From Oscillospiraceae bacterium (lineage in GTDB: Bacteria > Bacillota > Clostridia > Oscillospirales > Oscillospiraceae): a stretch of DNA of 64,000 nt. The position numbers and the translations under genes are program-made. Under the pieces are notes generated by a model, which was not told where the DNA came from, did no database searches, and worked only from the letters and a program-made list of their open reading frames with translations. The stretch is taken from contig AP025582.1 in assembly GCA_022846075.1 (NCBI GenBank), positions 930,001 to 994,000 on the forward strand, written 5' to 3'. This document shows, piece after piece, positions 33,059 through 42,307 of this stretch (within the stretch, counting starts at the first letter, position 1; the number at the start of each line of letters is the position of its first letter).

Positions 33059-35288
33059 ATTTGGCGTAATAATTGATGAGGCACCCGGCCAGCACGATGT
33101 CCCGCTCCTCCCGGGTCATCCCCGGCAGACGCAGGGTGACGGGCTTCTCGGTCCCGTTCTGGATGAGCGTGGCAGAAATCTCCTCCCCGTCCCCCTCCAG
33201 CAGGGCCTTGACGCCGGGGATATACAGCCGGTCCCCCGGCTGGAGGTTCCAGCTCTTCACGTCCTCGGCGATGAAGGGAAGCATGCCCCAGTTCATCACG
33301 TTGGAGCGGTATCGCTTGGTGGCGTACTCGGCGGCCAGGTTGGCGCAGCCCCCCAGCACCCGCTGGCAGGAGGCGGCCTGTTCCCGGGCGGAGCCGTCTC
33401 CGGGCTTGAGGGCCATGATGAAGGAGCCAAGGCCGGTGCTCACCGCCTCCCGGCCCATCAGCGCTTCGGTGGGCTCGCCCCGGCGGCGCGTTTCCTCCTC
33501 CGCCTGGATGGCCAGGGCCCGGGGGACGTACTGGGGGTCCTTCCGGGACAGGGCGAACTGGGAGAGCTTGATGGGGTTGGAGCGGTAGGAGGAGGTCTCC
33601 CCGGAGGGGATGAGCTCGTCGGTGGTGGTCACCGGGTCGTAGATGGCGGCGCAGCAGGTGAGGAGCAGGTTTTCCGGCAGGGGGATCTGCTGGGGCCAGT
33701 CGGCGATGTTGGGGCCGAACTTCAGCTCCTCGTCGGGGAGGGGCCGGCCCACGCCGTAGTAGACCCGGTGTTTGTAGGCGCTGTCGTCGTAGCGGTAGGG
33801 CTCGTCGGCTTTGTCGGGGACCAGCAGCTCGTCGGGCAGCTCGTCGGCCCCGGTGAGGACGCCGCCACTGAGGGCGGTGGCGGCGATGGACCGGGCGTCC
33901 ATCAGCGCCACGTAGGACACCTGGCCGTCCCCGGGCTTGCTGCCCTCCCGGTTGGGGAAGTTCCGGGTGGAGTGGCGGATGGAGAAGGCCCCGTTGGCGG
34001 GCACGTCCCCCGCCCCGAAGCAGGGGCCGCAGAAGCAGGAGCGCACACTGGCCCCGGCGGCCATCAGGTCGGAGATGCAGCCCTTCCGGGTCAGCTCCTG
34101 CATGATGGGCATGGAGCCGGGGTAGCAGGACAGCCAGAAGGCCCCGGAGCCGGTGCTCCGGCCCTTCAAGAGCTCAGCGGCCCGGAGGAGATTTTGATAG
34201 GTGCCGCCGGAGCAGCCGGCGATGACCCCCTGGTCGGCCACGAAGTCCCCGTCCACAATTTTCTCCCGGAGGGAGGGCACGGGCTTCGTCAACTCCAGCT
34301 GGCGGCGGGTGTCCTCGTCCACCTGGTGGAGCAGGTCGTCCAGGTTGGCCTTGAACTCCTTGATGGTGAAGGCGTTGGAGGGGTGGAAGGGCAGGGCTAT
34401 CATGGGCTCCACCTCGTCCAGGCGAATTTCCACCAGGGCGTCGTAGTAGGCGCCCTCGGCGGGGGCCTGGGCCTGGAACTCCTTCCCCCGGCCCAGGGTC
34501 TTCAGGTGGGCGCGAGTCACCTCGTCGGTGCTCCACACGGAGGAGAGGCAGGCGGTCTCGGTGGTCATCACGTCGATGCCGGAGCGGTAGTCCATGGAGA
34601 GGGAGGCCACGCCGGGGCCGAAGAACTCCAGCACGGCGTTTTTCACCGCCCCGTCCTTGAAGGTGGCCCCCACCAGGGCCAGGGCCACATCCTGGGGCCC
34701 CACGCCGGGCCGTGGGGCGCCGGTGAGGTGGACGGCGATGACGGGGGGATAGGCGATGTCGTAGGTCTTCTGGAGGAGCTGGCGGGCCAGCTCCGGGCCG
34801 CCCTCGCCGATGGCCATAGTGCCGTAGGCGCCGTAGCGGGTGTGGGAGTCGGAGCCCAGAATCATCTTTCCGGGGGCGGCGTACCGCTCGCGCATGTAGG
34901 AGTGGATGACCGCCTGGTGGGCGGGGACGAACTCGCCGCCGTACTTCTTGGCGGCGGAGAGGCCGAAGAGGTGGTCGTCCTCGTTGATGGTGCCGCCCAC
35001 GGCGCACAGGGAGTTGTGGCAGTTGGTGAGCACGTAGGGGATGGGGAAGGCCCGCAGCCCGGAGGCCCGGGCGGTCTGGATGATGCCCACGTAGGTGATG
35101 TCATGGGAGGCCATGGCGTCAAATTTCAGTTTGAGCCGGTCCATGTCGCCGCTGGTGTTGTGGGTGGAGAGGATGGAGTAGGCCATCGTCCCCTTCCGCC
35201 CTTCGGCCGCCCCCGCCGGATCGCTCCGCCCGGGGACAAATTGTCCGTTTTTATAGTAGACGCCCTCCCGGGCCACCGTTACCATCAT
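33057..35288 (-). CDS. aconitase-family hydratase (YbhJ-like)
   Basis: A 743-residue member of the aconitase superfamily. It contains ILGSDSHTRYGAYGTMAIGEGGPELARQL (substrate region), GCSGGTYQN, RSCFCGPCFGAGD with candidate [4Fe-4S] cysteines, FSIRHSTRNFPNREGSKPGDGQVSYVALMDARSIAATALSGG, and a C-terminal swivelling domain (KRYRSNVMNWGMLPF). It belongs to a branch annotated simply as hydratase, whose substrate is not known; canonical citrate/isocitrate activity should not be assumed. The start at 35288 has GAGGAG upstream. Alternative in-frame starts lie 3 nt downstream and 33 nt upstream. Confidence 0.85.
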   Translation of the reverse strand: MMVTVAREGVYYKNGQFVPGRSDPAGAAEGRKGTMAYSILSTHNTSGDMDRLKLKFDAMASHDITYVGIIQTARASGLRAFPIPYVLTNCHNSLCAVGGTINEDDHLFGLSAAKKYGGEFVPAHQAVIHSYMRERYAAPGKMILGSDSHTRYGAYGTMAIGEGGPELARQLLQKTYDIAYPPVIAVHLTGAPRPGVGPQDVALALVGATFKDGAVKNAVLEFFGPGVASLSMDYRSGIDVMTTETACLSSVWSTDEVTRAHLKTLGRGKEFQAQAPAEGAYYDALVEIRLDEVEPMIALPFHPSNAFTIKEFKANLDDLLHQVDEDTRRQLELTKPVPSLREKIVDGDFVADQGVIAGCSGGTYQNLLRAAELLKGRSTGSGAFWLSCYPGSMPIMQELTRKGCISDLMAAGASVRSCFCGPCFGAGDVPANGAFSIRHSTRNFPNREGSKPGDGQVSYVALMDARSIAATALSGGVLTGADELPDELLVPDKADEPYRYDDSAYKHRVYYGVGRPLPDEELKFGPNIADWPQQIPLPENLLLTCCAAIYDPVTTTDELIPSGETSSYRSNPIKLSQFALSRKDPQYVPRALAIQAEEETRRRGEPTEALMGREAVSTGLGSFIMALKPGDGSAREQAASCQRVLGGCANLAAEYATKRYRSNVMNWGMLPFIAEDVKSWNLQPGDRLYIPGVKALLEGDGEEISATLIQNGTEKPVTLRLPGMTREERDIVLAGCLINYYAK

Positions 35289-35324
35289 GGCGCTCTCTCC
35301 TCTGTCAAATTTCGATTGCAAATC

Positions 35325-35353
35325 ATAATATCAAATTTCACGGGAAAAGGCAA
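35325..35353 (-). promoter_or_regulatory. promoter for the hydratase gene
   Basis: Minus strand: TTGCCT, a 17-nt spacer and TATTAT, about 37 nt upstream of the start. Confidence 0.55.
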
Positions 35354-35446
35354 GAGCGGGAGCGGGGGCTTTGGGAGGGAAGGGACTTTTTTTTCCGCCG
35401 GTATGGGGGTGGAAAATTTATCTTTTCACGGATTGTTTGCCTTCCA

Positions 35447-35475
35447 TTGACGGCCCCGCCGGGATAGGCTAGAAT
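35447..35475 (+). promoter_or_regulatory. promoter for the amidase gene
   Basis: TTGACG at 35447-35452, a 17-nt spacer and TAGAAT at 35470-35475, 40 nt before the start codon. Confidence 0.7.
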
Positions 35476-35515
35476 AGAGTTGATTTTGTCGAATGGAGCG
35501 AGGAGCTTTTAACAT

Positions 35516-37150
35516 ATGAGAAAATGGATTGCTTTTGTGTGCGCGCTGGCCCTGACGGCCGCCCTGATGCCCGCCGCCTTTGCCGCCGGTCCGGCCGGAA
35601 CGGTGCCGGTCCAGTTTTATGACGAGGGCAAGGGCCGCTACAACGCCGAGACCACGGTGGACCAGGTGCGGGTCACCCTCAATGGGAGGACGCTGGACAT
35701 GGGCGTGCCCGGCGTGGTGCAGACGGTGGACGGCGTGGACGGCCGGACCCTGGTGCCGGTGCGGGCCATCGCCGAAGCGCTGGGGGCCACCGTCCTCTGG
35801 ATGGCTGACAACCGGCAGGTGTTGGTGTTCAACGAGGCCGACACCATCGTTCTCACCCTGGGCTCGGCCACGGCGGTGGTCAACGGCCAGAGCGTCCAGC
35901 TCCCCGGCGGGGTCCCCGCGGGCGTGGTGAAGCAGGGGGGGACGGAGTCCACCATGGTGCCCCTCCGCTTCGTCTCCGAGCAGCTCCACGCCACCGTGGA
36001 CTGGGACAACGACACTTTTACCGCCATGGTCACCGCCGAGATCCCAGAGCCGGAGCCCGGCGTCACGCCCACGCCGGAGCCCACCCCCTCCGTGACCCCC
36101 GGAAAGCCCGACCTGGGCATGCTCCTGCGGGTCACGCCGGACGACAAGGCCGAGACCGTCACCCTCTACCTGAACCATGCCCCCCAGTACCGGGTCACCG
36201 ACTTGGGGGACCGGGTGGCCATCGACCTGCTGGGGGTCACCATCGGCAGCGGAAAGGACGGCTCCCAGAAGATCGAAAACCCGGTGATCCCTACGGTCCG
36301 CTATGCCCAGCACACCAATGACCTCTATCCCGACTACGCCCACACCACCCGGGTGGTGCTGGACCTGGCCAAGGGCTGTACCTACAAGGACAACGTCACC
36401 GTCACCGGGGACGCCAACCTGATGGCGGTGGTGATCTCGGTCAAACCTCCGGAGGGTGGCTCCGCCCCCCACGATCCGCCCGCCGAGCCTTTGGACCCCA
36501 CGGCCTTCACCGTGGTGCTGGACGCGGGCCACGGCGGCTCCGCCTCCGGGGCCTTCTATGAGGAGATCAAGGAGAAGGACATCACCTTCCCAATCACCCT
36601 GCGGGTGGAGGAACTCTTGAAGGAAAAGGGCTATAACGTGGTCATGACCCGCACCGAGGACGTGTACATGGACCTCTATGACCGGGCCGGCGTGGCCAAC
36701 GACATAGGCGCCGACATTTTCGTCTCCATCCACGCCAACGCCAGCGCCTCCAACTACTCCTTCCAGGGGACGTTCACCTATTACTACCCGGACAGCGTGG
36801 AGGGGGAAAAACTGGCCCGGGCGGTCCAAAAGGGCCTGGTGGCCGCCGCCGGGTCCATCGACCGGGGCCTACTGACCAACGACTACGTGGTCCTGCGGGA
36901 AACAACCATGCCCGCCTGCCTTGTGGAGACCGGGTTCATGACCTGCCACGAGGAGCTGATGAAGCTGATCGACCCGGACTATCAGGAGAAGCTGGCCCAG
37001 GGCATCGCGAAGGGCATCGCAGACTATCTCTCCACCCTCCCGGCCAAGACGGACAACCCCTCGCCCAGCCCCAAGGCCTCCGCATCTTCCCAACCCCAGG
37101 CCGCACCCACGCCCGGGAGTGACGACGTGGTCCTCCCTCCGGCGGCGTGA
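35516..37150 (+). CDS. secreted N-acetylmuramoyl-L-alanine amidase with copper amine oxidase-like N-terminal domain
   Basis: A 544-residue secreted protein. The signal peptide (residues 1-24) ends in AFAA. Next is a copper amine oxidase N-terminal-like domain (GRTLVPVRAIAEALGATVLW and MVPLRFVSEQLHATVDWD, residues 75-175). A Pro/Thr linker near 180-200 and an AMIN-like beta domain (about 205-310) follow. The catalytic Amidase_3 domain begins at VVLDAGHGG near residue 340; zinc ligands are His in AGHGG, Glu in YEEIKEKD and His in VSIHANAS. The catalytic glutamate is in LVETGFMTC. It should cleave the MurNAc to L-Ala bond, for cell separation or spore germination and lysis. The C-terminus is a Ser/Pro-rich tail. 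Confidence 0.92.
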   Translation: MRKWIAFVCALALTAALMPAAFAAGPAGTVPVQFYDEGKGRYNAETTVDQVRVTLNGRTLDMGVPGVVQTVDGVDGRTLVPVRAIAEALGATVLWMADNRQVLVFNEADTIVLTLGSATAVVNGQSVQLPGGVPAGVVKQGGTESTMVPLRFVSEQLHATVDWDNDTFTAMVTAEIPEPEPGVTPTPEPTPSVTPGKPDLGMLLRVTPDDKAETVTLYLNHAPQYRVTDLGDRVAIDLLGVTIGSGKDGSQKIENPVIPTVRYAQHTNDLYPDYAHTTRVVLDLAKGCTYKDNVTVTGDANLMAVVISVKPPEGGSAPHDPPAEPLDPTAFTVVLDAGHGGSASGAFYEEIKEKDITFPITLRVEELLKEKGYNVVMTRTEDVYMDLYDRAGVANDIGADIFVSIHANASASNYSFQGTFTYYYPDSVEGEKLARAVQKGLVAAAGSIDRGLLTNDYVVLRETTMPACLVETGFMTCHEELMKLIDPDYQEKLAQGIAKGIADYLSTLPAKTDNPSPSPKASASSQPQAAPTPGSDDVVLPPAA

Positions 37151-37180
37151 TGACTTGGTAAATTATTTAGATAATTATCG

Positions 37181-37218
37181 AAATGTCTATTGACATTTAT
37201 TTCGGATGGGGTTATTTT
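37181..37218 (+). promoter_or_regulatory. promoter with overlapping inverted repeat
   Basis: TTGACA at 37190-37195, a 17-nt spacer and TATTTT at 37213-37218. The inverted repeat AAATGTC-TATT-GACATTT at 37181-37198 covers the -35 element and is a plausible operator. Confidence 0.5.
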
Positions 37219-37239
37219 AAAGGGGAAAGGGGGGCCGGT

Positions 37240-37464
37240 ATGAAAAAGGGAAAACTGGTGGCTCCCGTCGTCGTCACAGTCCTGGTATGCCTGTGGCTGC
37301 TGTTCTACCTGTCCATGATCCTGCTGGTGCCCGGCGTGCCCTTCGCCTTCAAGGCCATCGGCGGCGTCATTACCCTGGGCTTGGGGGCTGTGGCCGTCTA
37401 CAATCTGCTGGAGCGGATCAAAGAGATAAGGAGCGGTGAAGAAGATGATCTTGACAACTACTGA
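37240..37464 (+). CDS. small membrane protein
   Basis: A 74-residue protein with a basic start (MKKGKL) and two membrane segments, near residues 8-31 and 36-55. A charged C-terminal tail follows (IKEIRSGEEDDLDNY). No family recognised. ATG 37240 follows AAAGGGGGG. It overlaps the next gene (YbjQ family) by 20 nt, so the two are co-translated. Confidence 0.6.
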   Translation: MKKGKLVAPVVVTVLVCLWLLFYLSMILLVPGVPFAFKAIGGVITLGLGAVAVYNLLERIKEIRSGEEDDLDNY

Positions 37465-37756
37465 GCATATCCCCGGCAAGGAATACGAGGTCCTGGGCCT
37501 GGTGCGGGGGAGCACCATCCAGTCCAAAAACCTGGGCAAGGACATCACCCAGAGCTTCAAGACCCTGGTGGGCGGCGAGCTGAAAGCCTACACCGAGATG
37601 ATGAACGAGGCCCGGGCTCTGGCCACCAAACGCATGGTGGAGGACGCCGAGAGCCAGGGAGCCGACGCGGTGGTGTGCATGCGCTACGCCTCCGCCTCCG
37701 TGATGCAGGGGGCCGCCGAGGTCATGGCCTACGGCACCGCCGTAAAATTTAAATAA
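37445..37756 (+). CDS. YbjQ family (UPF0145/DUF74) protein
   Basis: A 103-residue protein starting MILTTTEHIPGKEYEVLGLVRG, the typical YbjQ N-terminus. A conserved block follows, from GGELKAYTEMMNEARALATKRMVEDAESQGADAVV through ASVMQGAAEVMAYGTAV. The family forms pentamers and is sometimes described as heavy-metal-binding, but its role is unresolved. ATG 37445 is chosen over GTG 37436 because AAGGAG at 37428 is too close to the GTG. Two tandem terminators follow. Confidence 0.85.
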   Translation: MILTTTEHIPGKEYEVLGLVRGSTIQSKNLGKDITQSFKTLVGGELKAYTEMMNEARALATKRMVEDAESQGADAVVCMRYASASVMQGAAEVMAYGTAVKFK

Positions 37757-37763
37757 GAAAACG

Positions 37764-37800
37764 AAGGCCCGGGGCGGTGTATCACTGCCCCGGGCCTTTT
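37764..37800 (+). terminator. intrinsic terminator, first of two
   Basis: AAGGCCCGGGGC pairs with GCCCCGGGCCTT, followed by TT. It lies 7 nt after the YbjQ gene. Confidence 0.85.
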
Positions 37801-37813
37801 CATCAGGGTTGAG

Positions 37814-37849
37814 AAAGAGCCGGGGGACAGGGCGTCCCCCGGCTCTTTT
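37814..37849 (+). terminator. intrinsic terminator, second of two
   Basis: AAGAGCCGGGGGA pairs with TCCCCCGGCTCTT and runs into TTTA. Its 3' side merges with the kdp operator box that begins at 37847. Confidence 0.85.
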
Positions 37850-37911
37850 ATACAACCTTAATGCCCCGGCGCTGTTCCCAAATGGCACCCTTACCTGATC
37901 CGCGCTACCAT
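37847..37911 (+). promoter_or_regulatory. kdpFABC promoter region with candidate KdpE box
   Basis: The box TTTATACAACCTTAATGC at 37847-37864 is followed 42 nt later by a -10-like TACCAT at 37906-37911, with a poor -35 (TGGCAC at 37883-37888). A box identical at 16 of 18 positions stands at the same place before kdpD. Weak -35 elements with an upstream box fit an activator-dependent promoter. E. coli KdpE also recognises a TTTATAC-containing site. Confidence 0.6.
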
Positions 37912-37936
37912 AGGGACTGCAAAGGAGGTTTGCGAT

Positions 37937-38020
37937 ATGCAGTTTGTTTTGGCTGGAATCGGAATTTTAGTAGTAGCCGTCCTGGGGTATCTGGGATGGA
38001 TGCTGTTGAAGGAGGAGTGA
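37937..38020 (+). CDS. kdpF: K+-transporting ATPase small subunit KdpF
   Basis: A 27-residue peptide that is one membrane helix (MQFVLAGIGILVVAVLGYLG) with a short charged end (LLKEE). It is directly upstream of kdpA, where KdpF (29 residues in E. coli) is encoded. KdpF stabilises the KdpABC complex at the KdpA interface. AAAGGAGG ten bases upstream is an excellent ribosome site. The gene is short enough to be missed by ordinary gene callers. Confidence 0.85.
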   Translation: MQFVLAGIGILVVAVLGYLGWMLLKEE

Positions 38021-38025
38021 GGGCA

Positions 38026-39831
38026 GTGGAATCCATGCTGCAATACGGCCTTTATCTGGTCATCCTGGTGGCCCTGGCCATTCCCCTTGGCAAATATATG
38101 AGCAAGGTCATGAACGGGGAGCGGGTCTTCCTGTCCCGGATCCTCTCCCCCTGTGAAAAAGGGCTTTACAAGCTCCTGCGGGTGGACCGGGAGGAGGACA
38201 TGGGGTGGAAAAAATACGCCCTGTGCGCCGTGGCGTTCAACGTTTTCGGCCTCGTCGTCCTGTTCCTGGTCCTGATGCTCCAGGGGGTCCTGCCTTGGAA
38301 TCCCCAGGGCTTTGACGGGCTGAGCTGGCATTTGGCCTTCAATACCGCCGTCAGCTTCGTCACCAACACCAACTGGCAGACCTATTCCGGGGAGGTTGCC
38401 CTCTCCAACTTCTCCCAGGCCATGGGATTGACGGTGCAGAACTTCGTCTCCGCCGCCTGCGGCATCGCGGTGCTCTTCGCCATCATCCGGGGGCTTGTCC
38501 GCAAGGAGGTCAAGGGCATCGGAAACTTCTGGACGGACCTGATTCGGACCACGCTGTACATTCTGCTCCCCATCTGCCTGGTGGCCTCGGTGGCCTTGGT
38601 GGGGCTGGGGGTCCCCCAGTCCTTGGGCGGCAATCAAACTGTGGATCTGATGGAGCCTATCGCCGCCGATGCCGAGGGCAACGTCCTCACCGGCGCGCAG
38701 ATCGACCTGGACGCCAACACCGTCACCCTGGACGGCGCGGTGGTGGAGGGGGCCCAAATCATCACCAAACAGGTGATGCCCCTCTACCCCCAGGCCAGCC
38801 AGGTGGCCATGAAGCAGCTGGGCACCAACGGCGGCGGCGTGCTGGGCACCAACTCCGCCCACCCCTTTGAAAACCCCAATCTCATCACCAACCTCATTGA
38901 GATGGTATTCCTGCTGGTGATCCCCGTGGGGCTCTGCTTCACCTTCGGGCGGAGCGTCAAGGACAAGCGCCAGGGCATCGCCATTTTCCTGGCCATGTTC
39001 CTCCTGCTGGTGGGGGCTATGGCGGTGGTCCACTTCAGCGAGGCCGCGGCCACCCCCGTCCTGGAGCAGAACGGCCTGGTGGATACCACCCTTGGCAACA
39101 TGGAGGGCAAGGAGACCCGGTTCGGCGTGGTCACCTCCAGCACGTGGGCCAGCTGGACCACGGCGGCCTCCAACGGCTCGGTGAACTCCATGCATGACAG
39201 CTACACCCCCATTGGCGGCATGATCCCTATGCTCCTGATGATGCTGGGCGAGGTAGTGTTCGGCGGCGTGGGCTGCGGCCTCTACGGTATGATCGGCTTT
39301 GTCATTTTGACCGTGTTTATCGCGGGGCTGATGGTAGGCCGGACCCCGGAGTATCTTGGGAAGAAGATCGGTCCCCGGGAGATGCGCATGGCCGTGCTGG
39401 TATGTCTGGCTACCCCCATCGCCATCCTGGTGGGCAGCGGCGTGGCCGCGCTGCTCCCCTCCACGGCGGAGGCGGTCAACAACCCCGGCGCCCATGGCCT
39501 GAGCGAGGTGCTCTATAACTATGCCTCCGCCGGCGGCAACAACGGCTCCGCCTTTGCGGGCATGGGCTGCGACACACCCTTCCTCAACACCAGCCTGGGC
39601 TTTGTGATGCTGTTCGTCCGGTTCGTGCCCATGCTGGCCACCCTGGCCATCGCGGGCAGCATGGCCGCCAAAAAGAAGGTGGCGGAGAGCTCCGGCACCC
39701 TGTCCACCTGCAACGCCATGTTCGTGTTCCTGCTCATCCTTATCGTCCTCATCGTGGGCGCGCTGAGCTTTTTCCCCGCTTTGTCCCTGGGCCCCATCGC
39801 GGAGTTTACCCAAATGCTGGGCTTAGGCTGA
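38026..39831 (+). CDS. kdpA: potassium-transporting ATPase subunit KdpA
   Basis: A 601-residue channel-like subunit with about ten membrane helices. It contains the four selectivity-filter-type loops of the SKT family: NTNWQTYSGE, LGTNGGGVLGTNSAHPFENP, the region ending TAASNGSVNSMHDSYTPIGG and ASAGGNNGSAF. It binds and passes K+ to the transport path shared with KdpB. GTG 38026 is favoured because AAGGAGGAG ends eight bases before it; ATG 38035 is a less well spaced alternative. It is about 40 residues longer than E. coli KdpA. It begins 5 nt after kdpF. Confidence 0.95.
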   Translation: MESMLQYGLYLVILVALAIPLGKYMSKVMNGERVFLSRILSPCEKGLYKLLRVDREEDMGWKKYALCAVAFNVFGLVVLFLVLMLQGVLPWNPQGFDGLSWHLAFNTAVSFVTNTNWQTYSGEVALSNFSQAMGLTVQNFVSAACGIAVLFAIIRGLVRKEVKGIGNFWTDLIRTTLYILLPICLVASVALVGLGVPQSLGGNQTVDLMEPIAADAEGNVLTGAQIDLDANTVTLDGAVVEGAQIITKQVMPLYPQASQVAMKQLGTNGGGVLGTNSAHPFENPNLITNLIEMVFLLVIPVGLCFTFGRSVKDKRQGIAIFLAMFLLLVGAMAVVHFSEAAATPVLEQNGLVDTTLGNMEGKETRFGVVTSSTWASWTTAASNGSVNSMHDSYTPIGGMIPMLLMMLGEVVFGGVGCGLYGMIGFVILTVFIAGLMVGRTPEYLGKKIGPREMRMAVLVCLATPIAILVGSGVAALLPSTAEAVNNPGAHGLSEVLYNYASAGGNNGSAFAGMGCDTPFLNTSLGFVMLFVRFVPMLATLAIAGSMAAKKKVAESSGTLSTCNAMFVFLLILIVLIVGALSFFPALSLGPIAEFTQMLGLG

Positions 39832-39850
39832 CGAAAGGTAGGTGTCTATC

Positions 39851-41929
39851 ATGGTTCAAAATAAAAACGCCTTTATGAAAAAGGACTTGGTGGGAAGAGC
39901 AGTCGGGGATTCCTTCCGGAAGCTCGCCCCCGCCGACCAGGTCAAAAACCCGGTCATGTTCCTGGTCTATCTCTCGGCCATCCTGACCGCCGGGCTCTTC
40001 GCCCTTTCCCTGGCGGGAGTCTTTGACGACGGCCTCGTTTCCAGCGGCTTTATCCTGGCCATCTCGATCATCCTGTGGCTGACCTGCCTCTTCTCCAACT
40101 TCGCCGAAGCTATCGCCGAGGGACGGGGCAAGGCCCAGGCCGACGCCCTGCGCTCGGCCAAGCGGGACGTGACGGCCCATCTTCTTGCCGACCCGGACGA
40201 CCGGACCCGGACGGAGGACGTCCCCGGGGCCGCGCTGAAGAAGGGGGATTATTTCCTGGTCTCCGCCGGGGAGCAGATCGCCGCCGACGGCGAGGTGGTG
40301 GAGGGCGCCGCCAGCGTGGACGAGAGCGCCATCACCGGCGAGTCCGCCCCCGTCATCCGGGAGGCGGGGGGCGACCGGAGCGCCGTCACCGGCGGCACTA
40401 CGGTCCTGTCCGACTCTCTGGTCATCCTGGTGACCCAGGAGAGCGGCCACAGCTTCCTGGATCAGATGATCGCCATGGTGGAGGGGGCCAACCGAAAAAA
40501 GACCCCCAACGAGATCGCCCTCCAGATATTGCTGGTGGCCCTGTCCATCATCTTCGTGCTGGTCACGGCCTCCCTGTACGCCTACTCCCAGTTTTCCGCG
40601 GACCAGCTGGCCGTCGCCAATCCCACGTCGGTGGTCTCCCTGACGGCCCTGCTCATCTGCCTGGCCCCCACCACCATCGGCGCCCTCCTCTCCGCCATCG
40701 GCATCGCCGGCATGAGCCGCCTCAACCAGGCCAACGTCCTGGCCATGAGCGGCCGGGCCATCGAGGCCGCCGGCGACGTGGATATCCTGCTGCTGGACAA
40801 GACGGGCACCATCACCCTGGGCAACCGGCAGGCCGTGGCCTTCCTGCCCGTGGGCGGCTGCGCCGAGGAGGAGCTGGCCGATGCGGCCCAGCTCTCCTCC
40901 CTGCCCGATGAAACCCCCGAGGGGCGCTCCATCGTGGTGCTGGCCAAGGAGAAGTTCGGCCTTCGGGGCCGGGAGGTGTCCGGCCAGCATATGACCTTCA
41001 TCCCCTTTACCGCCCAGACCCGGATGTCCGGGGTGGACTATGACGGGGGAGAGATCCGCAAGGGGGCCGCCGACGCGGTGCGCGCCTACGTGGAGGAGAG
41101 CGGGAACCCCTATCCGCCCCAGTGCGCCAAACTGGTGGATGAGGTGGCCCGCCAGGGCGGCACCCCTCTGGTGGTTGCGAAAAACCACCAGGTCCTGGGG
41201 GTCATCCACCTGAAGGATATTATCAAAGACGGCGTGAAGGAGAAGTTCGCCGACCTCAGGACCATGGGGATCAAGACCATCATGATCACCGGGGACAACC
41301 CGGTGACCGCCGCCGCCATCGCCGCGGAGGCCGGGGTGGACGACTTCCTGGCCGAGGCCACCCCCGAGGCCAAGCTGGACATGATCCGCAAGTTCCAGTC
41401 CGAGGGCCACCTGGTGGCCATGACCGGCGACGGCACCAACGACGCCCCTGCCCTGGCCCAGGCCGACGTGGCCGTGGCCATGAACTCGGGCACCCAGGCC
41501 GCCAAGGAGGCGGGCAACATGGTGGACCTGGACTCCAGCCCCACCAAGCTCATCGAGATCGTCCGCATCGGCAAGCAGCTCCTCATGACCCGGGGCAGCC
41601 TCACCACCTTCTCCATCGCCAACGACATCGCCAAGTACTTCGCCATCATCCCGGCCCTGTTCATGGGCCTGTACCCCGGCCTGGCCAGGCTGAACATCAT
41701 GGGCCTGGCCAGCCCCCAGAGCGCCATCCTCTCCGCCCTCATCTACAACGCCCTCATCATCGTGGCCCTTATCCCCCTGGCCCTGAAGGGCGTGAAGTAC
41801 CGGGAAGTCCCGGCGGGCAGGCTGCTGAGCCACAACCTGCTGGTCTACGGTCTGGGCGGCATCGTGGTGCCCTTTGCGGCCATCAAGCTCATCGACCTGA
41901 TCGTGGCCCCGCTGCTGGGGCTGCTCTGA
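39851..41929 (+). CDS. kdpB: potassium-transporting P-type ATPase subunit KdpB
   Basis: A 692-residue P-type ATPase that energises the Kdp complex. It shows the actuator loop ITGESAPV, the phosphorylation motif DKTGTITLG, the nucleotide-binding [13 protein letters not shown], the hinge [48 protein letters not shown], and seven or so membrane helices. AAAGGTAGGTG precedes ATG 39851, and a GTG lies three codons earlier. It follows kdpA by 19 nt. Confidence 0.96.
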   Translation: MVQNKNAFMKKDLVGRAVGDSFRKLAPADQVKNPVMFLVYLSAILTAGLFALSLAGVFDDGLVSSGFILAISIILWLTCLFSNFAEAIAEGRGKAQADALRSAKRDVTAHLLADPDDRTRTEDVPGAALKKGDYFLVSAGEQIAADGEVVEGAASVDESAITGESAPVIREAGGDRSAVTGGTTVLSDSLVILVTQESGHSFLDQMIAMVEGANRKKTPNEIALQILLVALSIIFVLVTASLYAYSQFSADQLAVANPTSVVSLTALLICLAPTTIGALLSAIGIAGMSRLNQANVLAMSGRAIEAAGDVDILLLDKTGTITLGNRQAVAFLPVGGCAEEELADAAQLSSLPDETPEGRSIVVLAKEKFGLRGREVSGQHMTFIPFTAQTRMSGVDYDGGEIRKGAADAVRAYVEESGNPYPPQCAKLVDEVARQGGTPLVVAKNHQVLGVIHLKDIIKDGVKEKFADLRTMGIKTIMITGDNPVTAAAIAAEAGVDDFLAEATPEAKLDMIRKFQSEGHLVAMTGDGTNDAPALAQADVAVAMNSGTQAAKEAGNMVDLDSSPTKLIEIVRIGKQLLMTRGSLTTFSIANDIAKYFAIIPALFMGLYPGLARLNIMGLASPQSAILSALIYNALIIVALIPLALKGVKYREVPAGRLLSHNLLVYGLGGIVVPFAAIKLIDLIVAPLLGLL

Positions 41930-41948
41930 TTGGAAAGAAGGTATTTCC

Positions 41949-42164
41949 ATGACATGCGCGCAAGCGCCCGCCCTCGTCTGGCGGACGGAACGGACCCGCC
42001 CCCGGCTCCGCGCCGGGGACCTGCTGGCCGCCGGGCTGGCCGGTCATCCGGTGCTGACCCTGGCCGCCGCCCTCCTCCTGACGGGGGCGGGCATGCTGGC
42101 AGCGGTCTGCCTGCTCACCCTGAGCTGTGTCCTTCCCCTGGGCCTCCTGCTGGGCTGGTACTGA
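41949..42164 (+). CDS. small membrane protein between kdpB and kdpC (71 aa)
   Basis: A 71-residue protein. The first ~22 residues are polar and Arg-rich (WRTERTRPRLRAGD); the rest is hydrophobic, one long or two short membrane segments from about residue 24 to 70. No family recognised. GAAGGT lies before the ATG. It is 19 nt after kdpB and 12 nt before the next small ORF, in the position where kdpC normally follows directly. It could be a Kdp accessory or assembly peptide; this is inference from place and topology only. Confidence 0.6.
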   Translation: MTCAQAPALVWRTERTRPRLRAGDLLAAGLAGHPVLTLAAALLLTGAGMLAAVCLLTLSCVLPLGLLLGWY

Positions 42165-42176
42165 AAGGAGGACACG

Positions 42177-42284
42177 ATGAAAAAGAAGCTCCCGATTACA
42201 AAAAGCGATATTTTGACCCTTCTGCTTCTGGGCGCGGTGACGCTGGGGCTCGTGGCCCTGCGGTGCGCCAGGTTCCTTCCCTGA
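42177..42284 (+). CDS. small membrane protein between kdpB and kdpC (35 aa)
   Basis: A 35-residue peptide with a basic start (MKKKLPITKSD) and one membrane helix (ILTLLLLGAVTLGLVAL), ending CARFLP. A very good ribosome site (AAAGGAGGACACG) precedes the ATG, which supports real translation. Size and topology resemble KdpF, but the sequence does not, and a KdpF is already present at the front of the operon. It is short enough to escape gene callers. Confidence 0.6.
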   Translation: MKKKLPITKSDILTLLLLGAVTLGLVALRCARFLP

Positions 42285-42307
42285 TATAGCTGTGAGGAGA
42301 TGCGACG

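Noticed and set aside
37850-37936. c-di-AMP (ydaO) or other riboswitch before kdpF
   Set aside because: The stretch is under 90 nt and lacks the conserved ydaO core segments; the shared operator box and -10 explain it better.
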